A stretch of 64,000 nucleotides of DNA from an uncultured Anaerotruncus sp. (GTDB lineage: Bacteria > Bacillota > Clostridia > Oscillospirales > Acutalibacteraceae). Positions 33,752 to 41,425 of this stretch are shown one piece after another (position 1 is the first letter of the stretch; each line of letters starts with the position of its first letter). Where the stretch lies: contig UQDL01000001.1 in assembly GCA_900539775.1 (NCBI GenBank), positions 186,001-250,000 of the forward strand, read 5' to 3'. Position numbers and translations under genes: made by a program. Below the pieces are notes generated by a model, which was given only the letters and a program-made list of their open reading frames with translations, did not search any database and had not been told where the DNA came from.

Positions 33752-34975
33752 TTACCAACCGAGGCGCAAAACTGTGATTGTGCACCTGCCTGTGCCGGCG
33801 CTGAGTGCAGCTGCGTGGCCGCCCGGTGTGTAAATATCTATTCTGCCTGTTTTTGAAAGGCCGCTGCCGCCTCTGTCCACAACCGTGTAGGTTTGGCCGT
33901 CTACATCAATAACAGAGCCGAGCGGAAGCCAGTTGCAGGCAACATAATACGGCTCCGGCATGCCAACATAAACCTTTTTTCCGGATGCTGTGTTGCCTGT
34001 GCTTTTGCCGCAGCATTTTGCGCACGGGCAATAATGAGTGTATTTACCGCTGATTGTTTGGCCAACGGAAAAGCCGTTTTTAGACTGCACGCCGTTTGGC
34101 TCAAAGCCTGCGGCAGCAGTACCAACATATTTAACCTCTGTTACAGGCTCCTTAACCGTTACGGAAGTGAGCTGCACTCTTGAGGTTTCTTCGCCGTTTA
34201 CATAGGTTACCTGATAGGTTACCTTTTTTTCGCCGTTTTCACCGGCGGTTTCAACCTTTGTTTCGCCCACGGTCATAGAGGCGTCTTCCTTTGTTTGGGT
34301 TGAATACTTAATATCTTCGCTTACTGTTTCTGTTTTTACAACAGTTCTGTAAACAGTGATCTCCATGCCGTTTTCAACAGGCGTGTCAACAGACGGTTCG
34401 CAATAATCGGCATCGCCGAGTGTGATGCCTGCAAGAGAAATTACATCTGCAACCGTTCCGCCTGCCGTGTTTAAATTATAAGTGTTGCCATCTGCAATCA
34501 CAGCAACCGCAAGCGGAGCCTCCACTGTGATTACCATGCCGTTTTCAACAGCATCATTAACATCATAATTGATCTTGCAGCCCGAAACATTTATTTTCAG
34601 CTCTGCAAAAGCCTCGCCCACCGTGTCGGCATAAACATCATATGCCTTGATGGATTCGTTAAACTTAATGTTAACGGTATTTAATCTGTCTATAACGATA
34701 GTGCCGCCGTTGCCTGCCTCAAAGCCTGCAATATCAAGCCTATCATTAGAACCAAGAGCTATATTTGCCTCATTAAGGATTTCGGTTGGTTCCGTTTCGT
34801 TTGTTGTAACCGTATATTGCTTGCCGTTATCATCAATAACAACATTATATTCGCTTGCCATGCCTGCGAATGCGCTTGTGGCAAACACGCAAATGATAAG
34901 CAAAAATGCGATTACCGCTGCCGCCATAAATCTTGAAATATGCTTTACGGAGGCCGCATGTGATTCGTTAATCAT
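33752..34975 (-). CDS. G5 and 3D domain cell-wall protein (YabE/Rpf-like)
   Basis: 407 aa. Residues 17-38 are a membrane anchor or signal. Two DUF348-type ubiquitin-like repeats follow (about 42-100 and 100-215), then a G5 domain (about 216-290; TETVSEDIKYSTQTKEDASM) and a C-terminal 3D domain (about 320-407), the double-psi beta-barrel shared with MltA, with the Asp motif VVDRGGSGLSKTGRIDIYTP. This is the YabE architecture: peptidoglycan-cleaving enzymes acting outside the membrane in growth or germination. It also has a CPCAKCCG Cys cluster typical of clostridial members. It has a consensus promoter with a leader of about 170 nt and a WalR-like box upstream. Confidence 0.88.
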   Translation of the reverse strand: MINESHAASVKHISRFMAAAVIAFLLIICVFATSAFAGMASEYNVVIDDNGKQYTVTTNETEPTEILNEANIALGSNDRLDIAGFEAGNGGTIVIDRLNTVNIKFNESIKAYDVYADTVGEAFAELKINVSGCKINYDVNDAVENGMVITVEAPLAVAVIADGNTYNLNTAGGTVADVISLAGITLGDADYCEPSVDTPVENGMEITVYRTVVKTETVSEDIKYSTQTKEDASMTVGETKVETAGENGEKKVTYQVTYVNGEETSRVQLTSVTVKEPVTEVKYVGTAAAGFEPNGVQSKNGFSVGQTISGKYTHYCPCAKCCGKSTGNTASGKKVYVGMPEPYYVACNWLPLGSVIDVDGQTYTVVDRGGSGLSKTGRIDIYTPGGHAAALSAGTGRCTITVLRLGW

Positions 34976-34977
34976 CT

Positions 34978-35148
34978 TAATCTCCTTTGTTATGCACTTG
35001 AGCCATAATATTGGCTGTGCCGAAATTCAGCAAGCCTGCACGGCACAAAACCGCCGTTTAAGCCTGCCGGCAGAAGCATTTATTCTGCCTTCAGAACCGA
35101 TTGAAGCACAAGCTTTCGCACGGCTCTGCCTTTAGTATTTCTCAAGCA
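34978..35148 (-). promoter_or_regulatory. Long structured 5' leader of the G5/3D gene
   Basis: About 170 nt of untranslated leader. CTTGAG near its 5' end pairs with CTCAAG near its 3' end and encloses GAGCCG/CGGTTC, GGCAGAA/TTCTGCC and CGGC/GCCG hairpins. The layout is riboswitch-like, and cell-wall hydrolase genes are known targets of the c-di-AMP (ydaO) riboswitch, but I cannot find the ydaO core here. Confidence 0.4.
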
Positions 35149-35154
35149 CTTGGC

Positions 35155-35183
35155 ATTATAGTTATTTTCGCACAAGGTGTCAA
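35155..35183 (-). promoter_or_regulatory. Consensus promoter of the G5/3D gene
   Basis: Minus strand TTGACA (35178-35183), 17-base spacer, TATAAT (35155-35160). Confidence 0.85.
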
Positions 35184-35240
35184 GGCGAAAAAAATAAGTT
35201 TTTTGTGCACATTGCACAAGGAAACAAAAAAGTTACAATT

Positions 35241-35257
35241 TGTAACTGGTTTGTAAA
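35241..35257 (+). promoter_or_regulatory. WalR-type box
   Basis: TGTAAC-N5-TGTAAA fits the WalR/YycF consensus TGTWAH-N5-TGTWAH exactly. It lies about 60 bp upstream of the -35 of the G5/3D promoter, in reverse orientation to that gene. WalR controls peptidoglycan hydrolases in Firmicutes, which suits the target. Orientation and distance leave room for chance. Confidence 0.45.
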
Positions 35258-35699
35258 ACAATATCTTGTGTATTTTCTTTTTCGTGATTTAACGCGTGAA
35301 AGCGTTTTTTTGTTCAAATTTCCAGAAATGCCTTAGAAGATTTTTACGAAATTGTAACCTTTTGATTTTTCAACCGCCATTTCAACAATATGTTGTGTGT
35401 TTTTTTAGACTTTTAAAAATTCCATACTATATATAGGAACAGTTTTTGTAACATTCTAAGCCTGTCCTTTTGGGATTTATTGCATATATAATAGATATAA
35501 TAATATTATTAAATATAATATATATAACATTATATATGCAGACAAAATATGCAACGGTTGCCACACACCGCTCCCCCCCTGCCCCGCCGCTCGTTTTTAA
35601 GCAGCGCACACTTTGCAACTGTTGCGCAAAGCGCCCTAAAACGGTGCCGTTTAAATCTGCAAGATAATTCAGACGCCCCGCTGCCTTTTATGATTTTTG
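35258..35699. other. AT-rich intergenic region before the tRNA
   Basis: No gene seen. It contains two copies of an AACAATATnTTGTGTrTTTT block (35256-35279, 35383-35406) and a TTTTTACGAAATTGTAA block (35341 on), both related to sequences between the giant genes at 21.2-21.4 kb. Confidence 0.4.
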
Positions 35700-35728
35700 T
35701 TGACAAGAATATTTCTTTGGGCTATAAT
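35700..35728 (+). promoter_or_regulatory. Consensus promoter of the tRNA-Arg gene
   Basis: TTGACA (35700-35705), 17-base spacer, TATAAT (35723-35728), 24 bp before the mature tRNA end. Confidence 0.85.
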
Positions 35729-35752
35729 ATGACGGAAACAAAAACAGAATAT

Positions 35753-35829
35753 GTCTCAGTAGCTCAGTTGGATAGAGCGACCGCCTCCTAAGCGGTAGGT
35801 CGGAGGTTCGACTCCTCTCTGGGACGCCA
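35753..35829 (+). tRNA. tRNA-Arg (anticodon CCT)
   Basis: 77 nt, full cloverleaf: acceptor GTCTCAG/CTGGGAC, D arm GCTC/GAGC, anticodon stem ACCGC/GCGGT with loop CTCCTAA (anticodon CCT at 35787-35789), T arm GGAGG/CCTCT with TTCGACT, discriminator G and encoded CCA. It reads AGG codons. Its 3' half is repeated at 41191-41236, which marks it as a probable integration site. Confidence 0.96.
35784..35829 (+). repeat. Direct repeat, left copy (tRNA 3' half, attL-like)
   Basis: 46 bp from the anticodon stem to the CCA end, matched at 44 of 46 positions by 41191-41236 in the same orientation. This is the size and place typical of tRNA-targeted tyrosine recombinase sites. The intact tRNA is on this side. 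Confidence 0.8.
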
Positions 35830-35836
35830 AAAACTC

Positions 35837-35878
35837 CGTCGGAAAGCCCGGTAAAATCAAGGGCTTCCGGCGTTTTTT
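35837..35878 (+). terminator. Terminator of the tRNA-Arg gene
   Basis: Imperfect GC-rich stem ending in GGGCTTCCGGCG and followed by TTTTTTCATTTTT, just after the tRNA. Confidence 0.85.
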
Positions 35879-35948
35879 CATTTTTACGAAGAAACAGCAA
35901 AAACGGAAAATCACAAATTTCATAATCGGTCAACAAATTTATTTGTAA

Positions 35949-35961
35949 TTATTGACAATAA
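35949..35961. promoter_or_regulatory. Palindromic operator at the sugar-cassette promoter
   Basis: TTATTGACAATAA is a palindrome around one central base and overlaps the -35 box. A further TTATTGTC (35981-35988) mirrors GACAATAA on the other side of the -10. No regulator gene is linked, so the binder is unknown. Confidence 0.5.
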
Positions 35962-35979
35962 AAACGAGCGATGTATAAT
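35952..35979 (+). promoter_or_regulatory. Promoter of the sugar-utilisation cassette
   Basis: TTGACA (35952-35957), 16-base spacer, TATAAT (35974-35979), about 40 bp before the GPH symporter start. Confidence 0.75.
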
Positions 35980-36018
35980 ATTATTGTCTAATTTTAACAA
36001 TTTGTTAGGGGATTATTT

Positions 36019-37419
36019 ATGGAAACGCACGGAATTAAATTTAAGGATAAGCTTGGTTATGCTTTGGGCGATATGGGCGGAATACTCTCGTTTAGTCTTG
36101 TTTCTTCGTATTTAACAATGTTTTATACCGATATTTTGGGCATTTCAGCCGCAAGCATAACAATCTTAATGCTTGTTGCCAGAATTTGGGACGCTGTAAA
36201 TGACCCTATGTGGGGTTCATTTATAGACTCAAGAAAGCCGACAAAGCACGGCAGATTCAGACCCTATATTTTAGGGGCTTCTTTTCCGCTTGCCGTGGGT
36301 GCTTTTTTGATGTTTTGTAAAATCCCCGGATTGTCAAACGGCCAATACTTAATCTATGCTTATATAACATATATTTTCTACGGAATGATGTATACCGGCG
36401 TCAATATCCCTTACGGCTCATTGGCAAGTGCCATTACGGATGACGAGGTTGAACGCTCATCTCTTTCAATGTGGCGCTCTGTCGGTGCGGGAATCGGCGG
36501 CTTGCCGGCGCAAATTCTTATGCCGCTTGTTGTTTTCACGACTGTAATCAATGCCGACGGCAGTTCGTCAAAGGTGCTGGACGGGAACAAGCTTTCATTG
36601 TGCGTAGGTGCAATTTCGATTTTAACGATCGTTCTTTTTATTATCCACTTTAGATTGACAAAAGAGCGAATTCAGCTTCCGCCGACTCAAAAAACAAGCG
36701 ATTATAATTTGCTGAAAACCGTCAAAGTTCTTGCTAAAAACAAGCCGTTTGTTGTGCTTTGCTTTATATCTATGTTTCTTATCTGTTTTCAAATGTACAC
36801 ACAAACGTTTTATAATTATCTTTTCAAAAATTACTTTGAGAAGCCGGGTCTTTACAGCATTGTTACCATATGCACATATTTGCCTATGGCGTTGTTTTTA
36901 CCGTTTATGGGTAAGCTTATCAGAAAATTCGGCAAAAAGGAAATTTGCGGCGCAGGCTTGGGCTTTGCCTTTGTTATCAGCGCATTGATGTTCCTTTTGC
37001 GTTTTACCCCGTTTGCTCACAATCCTTATGTTTTCCTCGGACTCGTGTTCCTTTCGGGTGCAGGTCAAACCTTCCTTGTGCTTGAGGTTTGGGCGCTTGT
37101 TATGGACGTTACGGATTATCAGGAGCTTTTATCGGGCAGGCGTGAAGAGGGCACAACCTACAGTATTTATTCTTTTGTTCGCAAATTAGGTCAAACAGCC
37201 GCAGGTGCAGGCGTTCCGGCAGTGCTTGGGGCTATCGGCTACAAAGGCACGCAAGCCGTACAATCGCAGCAGGTTTTAACGAAAATGTTTGATGCGGCAA
37301 CAATAGTTCCGTCGGTTATTCTTTTGCTTATGTTTATTTTGACGACTTTTTGCTACAAGCTGGGCAAATCGGAAATCGAGAATTTGCACAAGCAGCTTTA
37401 CGGCAATAAAAACGATTGA
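36019..37419 (+). CDS. GPH-family sugar:cation symporter (MelB/XylP-like)
   Basis: 466 aa, twelve predicted membrane helices. The N-terminal KLGYALGDMGGILSF and the loop WDAVNDPMWGSFID, with TKHGRFRPYIL after it, are the signatures of the glycoside-pentoside-hexuronide family, including the cation-site Asp residues. It imports a glycoside or oligosaccharide with Na+ or H+. First gene of a three-gene cassette with an esterase and a GH31 enzyme (21-bp gap, then a 1-base overlap), so its substrate is probably an acylated alpha-glucoside or alpha-xyloside. Start supported by GGGGATT. Confidence 0.92.
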   Translation: METHGIKFKDKLGYALGDMGGILSFSLVSSYLTMFYTDILGISAASITILMLVARIWDAVNDPMWGSFIDSRKPTKHGRFRPYILGASFPLAVGAFLMFCKIPGLSNGQYLIYAYITYIFYGMMYTGVNIPYGSLASAITDDEVERSSLSMWRSVGAGIGGLPAQILMPLVVFTTVINADGSSSKVLDGNKLSLCVGAISILTIVLFIIHFRLTKERIQLPPTQKTSDYNLLKTVKVLAKNKPFVVLCFISMFLICFQMYTQTFYNYLFKNYFEKPGLYSIVTICTYLPMALFLPFMGKLIRKFGKKEICGAGLGFAFVISALMFLLRFTPFAHNPYVFLGLVFLSGAGQTFLVLEVWALVMDVTDYQELLSGRREEGTTYSIYSFVRKLGQTAAGAGVPAVLGAIGYKGTQAVQSQQVLTKMFDAATIVPSVILLLMFILTTFCYKLGKSEIENLHKQLYGNKND

Positions 37420-37440
37420 TATACTTAGGGGCATAATTTT

Positions 37441-38769
37441 ATGAAAACAGTCGAATTGCAAACAAAATGCGGAAAAATTCAAGGCATAGACGGCGAAAAC
37501 TGCTTTGAATTCAGGGGCATAAAGTACGCAAATGCCAAGCGTTGGGAATATCCTCAGGTGATTGAAAAGTGGCAGGGTGTTTTTGATGCAACTTGTTTTA
37601 AGGAGTGCTCATATCAGCACCGTGGGTTTGATGATGATGCAACGGTTAACCCTTTTTATCATTATGAATTCAGAGACGGTTTGGCGTTTACATACAGCGA
37701 GGATTGCCAATTTTTGAATATATATATGCCTAAAGAGGCTAAAAACTGTCCTGTTTTAATTTTTATTCACGGCGGCAGCTTTACAGGCGGAAGCTCAAAC
37801 GAGGCACATATCAACGGCGAAAATTTTGCAAAAAACGGCGTGATTTTCGTTGCGATGAATTACAGGCTTAATGCCTTCGGCTTTTGCTCACACCCTGATT
37901 TAACCGATGAAAACGGAGTTTGCGGTAATTTCGGACTTTTTGACCAATATGCCGCAATTAAATGGGTTAGGGAAAATATTGAAGCTTTCGGCGGAAACCC
38001 GAATAATATTGTGCTTTCAGGTCAAAGCGCAGGGGCTATGAGCGTTGACATTCATCTTTCAAATCCGCTTTGCAAAGGTTGGTTTTCCGGAGCGATAATG
38101 ATGAGCGGCGGCGGTTTACAGCGTTTCCTCGCAAAACCCCTGACCCCTGAAAAAACAAGAGCTTTTTGGGATAAGATTGTTGAAAATGCAGGAGTTAAAA
38201 GTATAGCCGAGTTAAAAAAAGCGGATAAAGAGGTGCTTTATCGTGCTTGGGATAAGGCATGCAAGGAGGATAAGCTTAAAAGTATGCTTTACACCCTGCC
38301 GGTTTGCGACGGAGAAATAATCACACAGTCAAATTTTAACAAAAGGACAATTCCTCAAATGCCCAAAATTATAGGTGTTACAAAAAATGATATGGTGCCT
38401 GCCGTTTTGCAGGCTATCGATAAAAAATGGGTTTCCTGTGATAAAAACAGCGATTGCTATATTTATTATTTTGCACGCAGCTTGCCGGGCGATGAAAAGG
38501 GTGCTTGGCATTCAAGCGATTTGCTTTATGCTTTTTCAACTCTTGATAAAAATTGGCGGCCTTTTGAGGCTGTTGATTATGAAATTTCAAATCAGCTTGC
38601 AAAATCTTTTATTGCTTTTGCAAAAAACGGAAATCCCAATTGCAATGAAATACCGGCGTGGAAGCCCGGCACGGCTAAGGTTATGACTTTTTGTGAAAAC
38701 ACAAGGCCGGCACATTGGAATACCCCACAGATTTTGAAAAATACATTTATTGGCGGAGCATCAATATAA
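37441..38769 (+). CDS. Type B carboxylesterase
   Basis: 442 aa alpha/beta hydrolase. The oxyanion-hole motif FIHGGSFTGGSS lies near residue 111, and the nucleophile elbow is GQSAGA with Ser196. EDCQFLNIYMP is the carboxylesterase type B signature. The His partner is probably in the KGAWHSSDLLYAF segment. There is no signal peptide, so it is cytosolic. In this cassette it may remove acetyl or other acyl groups from an imported sugar before GH31 cleavage; that is inference. Its stop overlaps the GH31 start (TAATG). Confidence 0.9.
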   Translation: MKTVELQTKCGKIQGIDGENCFEFRGIKYANAKRWEYPQVIEKWQGVFDATCFKECSYQHRGFDDDATVNPFYHYEFRDGLAFTYSEDCQFLNIYMPKEAKNCPVLIFIHGGSFTGGSSNEAHINGENFAKNGVIFVAMNYRLNAFGFCSHPDLTDENGVCGNFGLFDQYAAIKWVRENIEAFGGNPNNIVLSGQSAGAMSVDIHLSNPLCKGWFSGAIMMSGGGLQRFLAKPLTPEKTRAFWDKIVENAGVKSIAELKKADKEVLYRAWDKACKEDKLKSMLYTLPVCDGEIITQSNFNKRTIPQMPKIIGVTKNDMVPAVLQAIDKKWVSCDKNSDCYIYYFARSLPGDEKGAWHSSDLLYAFSTLDKNWRPFEAVDYEISNQLAKSFIAFAKNGNPNCNEIPAWKPGTAKVMTFCENTRPAHWNTPQILKNTFIGGASI

Positions 38770-41072
38770 TGAGATTTAATCATATTTTTAAGCTTACAAA
38801 CGAAAACGAAACGCACCGTGAATATAAGTGCGATAACGTTAATATCAACATTGATTTCATAAGTGGCAGTGCTTTGCGTGTGGCTGTTTTTAACGATAAC
38901 GCCGAAATGCTGCCGACCTTTACCGTAAATCCGAATAATAACCTATCCTCTCTCGGCAGAAACAGATTATCCGTGGACGGATTTGACTGTGTTGCGCCTG
39001 TTGTTGAAAAATTTGAAAATAAAGAGAAATTTGTTCTTGATTGCGGCGTTACCGTTGACCTTGATTTACACAATTTTATTTTGTCTTACAGTAAAGAGTC
39101 AAAGCTTTTGTTCGGAGACAGAGCGCCGCTTGCCTATAATTTTGAAGGCGAATTCGGCAATGTGTCTTATCATTATATTACCAGAGAAGATGACGAGCAT
39201 ATTTTCGGACTTGGCGACAAAAGCGGCCTGATAAATAAAGCGGGTCAGGTTTACCGTGTTGAAACGGCGGACAGTATGGGCTTTGACGCAGAAAAAACAG
39301 ATCCTCTGTACAAGCATGTTCCGTTTTATATTTGCGAAAATTCTGTTGGTGCTTACGGTATTTATTACGATACAACAGACACCTCTTTTGTTGATTTGGG
39401 CAGGGAAATCAATAATTATTACTGCCATTTCAAGTATTTTAAGACGGATGACGATTGCTTGGTTTATTATGTTTTTTTCGGAAGCAAGCTTTCTGTTTTA
39501 CAGCAATATGCTCGCTTGTGCGGCAAGCAGGCTTTTCCGCCTAAGTGGAGCTTCGATTATTGCGGCAGCACAATGGCATATACCGATGCGCCTGACGCAC
39601 AAAATCAGATGCAGGGCTTTTTGGATAAAATTAAAGACCTTGATTTGAGCTGCGGCGGATTTTATCTTTCATCGGGATATACTTCAATAGGGAATTTGCG
39701 TTGCGTTTTTAATTGGAATTACGATAAGTTCCCCGATCCTGAAAAATTCGTTGCCGATTACAATAATGCAGGAATACATTTAATTCCGAATATTAAGCCT
39801 GCTTTTTTGACCTCGCATCCAATGTATGATGAGTTGGCGGAAAAAGGATTTTTTGTTAAAAATGCAGACTCAACACCCTATGTAACACAGTTTTGGGACG
39901 GCGTGGGCAGTTATTTGGACTTTACAAATTCCGACGCCTTCGATTTTTGGGGCAGTCAGGTAACCGAAAAGCTACTTGATTTCGGAATTGATGCCACATG
40001 GAATGATAATAACGAGTTTGATATTAAGGCAACCGACGCTGTTGCCGCAGGCTTTGGCGAAAAAGCTTCTGCGTGCAGAATTCGTCCGATATTAACTTAT
40101 TTAATGGTATTATCTTCGTACAAGGCGCAAATGAAAAAATATCCCAATAAGCGTCCGTTTTTATCTACGAGAAGCGGAAACAGCGGTGTAAGACGCTTGG
40201 CGCAAACCTGGTCCGGCGATAATTTTACTTCGTTTCACGATTTGCGTTTTTGCCATTATGTGGGAATGACAATGTCCCTTTCAGGCTTTTATTTTTACGG
40301 TCACGATTTGGGAGGCTTTTCAGGCGAAATGCCTTCCGAAGAATTGCTTTTAAGATGGATGCAGCACGGCGTTTTTGAGCCACGCTTTACAATTCATTCT
40401 TGGAACGGCGACGGCTCTGCTACTATGCCGTGGAGCTACGAAAGCGGCTTGTGCGGCGCAAAGGCGATTTTAAAACAACGCAAAAGCCTGATACCTTATT
40501 TATATAATTGTGCTTATAACAGCGTGGAAAATGATGTCCCCGTGCAAGCTCCGCCTTATATTTATTACAATGATGAAAATATTGATGTAAATACCGATGC
40601 GTTTATGCTTGGCAGAGATGTTTTGGCAGCCTGCGTGCTTGACGAGGGTGTAACTCAGGCAGATGTTTACCTGCCAAAGGGCGACGATTGGTATCTGAAT
40701 GAAACAGAAAAGCTTTATTGCGGCGGAAGCACGGTAAAGGTCGATTTGCCGTCAGATAAGCCTGTGCCTTATTTTATTCGTTCCGGCTCTGTTTTTCCCG
40801 TTGATGAGGGCGAGTGCTCATACAAATCCGCAGAGAAAGTCGTTTTTACCGTTTATCCTGTTAAAAACGGCAAATTTACAGCCCGTTATTTTAATGATGA
40901 CGGCGAGTCCTTTGAATACTTAAAAAACAACTGCGTAAAATTAGAGTTTGATGTAAATTGCGATAACGAAAATGTTGATGTTGTTGTAAATAATAAGGGT
41001 AATGTAAAATTTGAGCCTGAAATCAAGCTTGTTTCTACGGATTTGCGTAAGTTGAATGTTTCGGTAAAATAA
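38769..41072 (+). CDS. Glycoside hydrolase family 31 (alpha-glucosidase-like)
   Basis: 767 aa from the ATG at 38769; 18 upstream codons of open frame lie inside the esterase gene. An N-terminal beta-sandwich (1-220) precedes the (beta/alpha)8 barrel. The nucleophile Asp413 lies in DATWNDNNEFD and the acid/base Asp484 in TWSGDN, with RSGNSGVRR before it and GHDLGGFSGEMP after. The WNDNNE form is closer to alpha-glucosidases of gut Firmicutes than to alpha-xylosidases (KTDFGE). It is cytosolic and acts on the sugar imported by the GPH symporter. A terminator follows at 41094. Confidence 0.93.
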   Translation: MRFNHIFKLTNENETHREYKCDNVNINIDFISGSALRVAVFNDNAEMLPTFTVNPNNNLSSLGRNRLSVDGFDCVAPVVEKFENKEKFVLDCGVTVDLDLHNFILSYSKESKLLFGDRAPLAYNFEGEFGNVSYHYITREDDEHIFGLGDKSGLINKAGQVYRVETADSMGFDAEKTDPLYKHVPFYICENSVGAYGIYYDTTDTSFVDLGREINNYYCHFKYFKTDDDCLVYYVFFGSKLSVLQQYARLCGKQAFPPKWSFDYCGSTMAYTDAPDAQNQMQGFLDKIKDLDLSCGGFYLSSGYTSIGNLRCVFNWNYDKFPDPEKFVADYNNAGIHLIPNIKPAFLTSHPMYDELAEKGFFVKNADSTPYVTQFWDGVGSYLDFTNSDAFDFWGSQVTEKLLDFGIDATWNDNNEFDIKATDAVAAGFGEKASACRIRPILTYLMVLSSYKAQMKKYPNKRPFLSTRSGNSGVRRLAQTWSGDNFTSFHDLRFCHYVGMTMSLSGFYFYGHDLGGFSGEMPSEELLLRWMQHGVFEPRFTIHSWNGDGSATMPWSYESGLCGAKAILKQRKSLIPYLYNCAYNSVENDVPVQAPPYIYYNDENIDVNTDAFMLGRDVLAACVLDEGVTQADVYLPKGDDWYLNETEKLYCGGSTVKVDLPSDKPVPYFIRSGSVFPVDEGECSYKSAEKVVFTVYPVKNGKFTARYFNDDGESFEYLKNNCVKLEFDVNCDNENVDVVVNNKGNVKFEPEIKLVSTDLRKLNVSVK

Positions 41073-41081
41073 TATCTGCCT

Positions 41082-41099
41082 TCCGGGACGCCAAAAAGC
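41082..41099 (+). repeat. 18-bp remnant of the tRNA-Arg 3' end
   Basis: TCCGGGACGCCAAAAAGC is identical to 41225-41242 and differs by one base in the tRNA part from the tRNA-Arg end. It sits 9 bp after the GH31 stop and looks like a second, older junction. Confidence 0.6.
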
Positions 41100-41128
41100 A
41101 GTATCAAAATTTGATGCTGCTTTTTTAT
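41094..41128 (+). terminator. Terminator of the sugar cassette
   Basis: Stem AGCAGTATCAAA/TTTGATGCTGCT followed by TTTTTTATTTT. Confidence 0.85.
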
Positions 41129-41159
41129 TTTAAAGGCAACTATGCACTATGCACTAAAA

Positions 41160-41236
41160 TGCCGCCTTAGTTAAATGGATATAATAAACCCCTCCTAAGC
41201 GGTAGGTCGGAGGTTTGACTCCTCTCCGGGACGCCA
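41160..41236 (+). pseudogene. Chimeric tRNA-Arg(CCT) remnant (attR-like)
   Basis: The 3' 46 bp (41191-41236) copy the 3' half of the upstream tRNA-Arg. The 5' part (TTAGTTAAATGGATATAA) resembles the D arm of a different tRNA-Arg(CCT). Its 5' acceptor strand does not pair with CCGGGAC, and the anticodon stem has a C-C mismatch, so it is unlikely to fold as a tRNA. Best read as the displaced 3' end left by integration of an element. Confidence 0.7.
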
Positions 41237-41240
41237 AAAA

Positions 41241-41277
41241 GCCGAAAAGCCTTGATACAGCGCTTTTCGGCTTTTTC
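41241..41277 (+). terminator. Terminator after the tRNA remnant
   Basis: Stem AGCCGAAAAGC/GCTTTTCGGCT followed by TTTTCTTTTT. It may be the original terminator of the displaced tRNA gene. Confidence 0.8.
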
Positions 41278-41385
41278 TTTTTGCTATTCTGATTTCGGCC
41301 TGCGCGTTGCCGCTTTCAAAGCAATCACGCTTTGCAGCCCAAAACTAAGCTTGGCACTTGCTTTTTGATTTCAAACATGATATTA

Positions 41386-41401
41386 TTGGTATATATACTA
41401 A
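41386..41401. promoter_or_regulatory. Candidate TetR operator
   Basis: TTGGTATATATACTAA is a near-perfect 16-bp palindrome 25 bp before the TTG start of the TetR gene, over the expected -10 region. Suggests autoregulation. Confidence 0.5.
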
Positions 41402-41425
41402 TACATTTATTAACAGGTGATATAA

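Noticed and set aside
34978..35148. ydaO (c-di-AMP) riboswitch before the G5/3D gene
   Set aside because: Context fits, but the conserved core sequences of that class are not found in the leader.
41160..41236. Second functional tRNA-Arg gene
   Set aside because: Acceptor strands do not pair and the anticodon stem has a mismatch.
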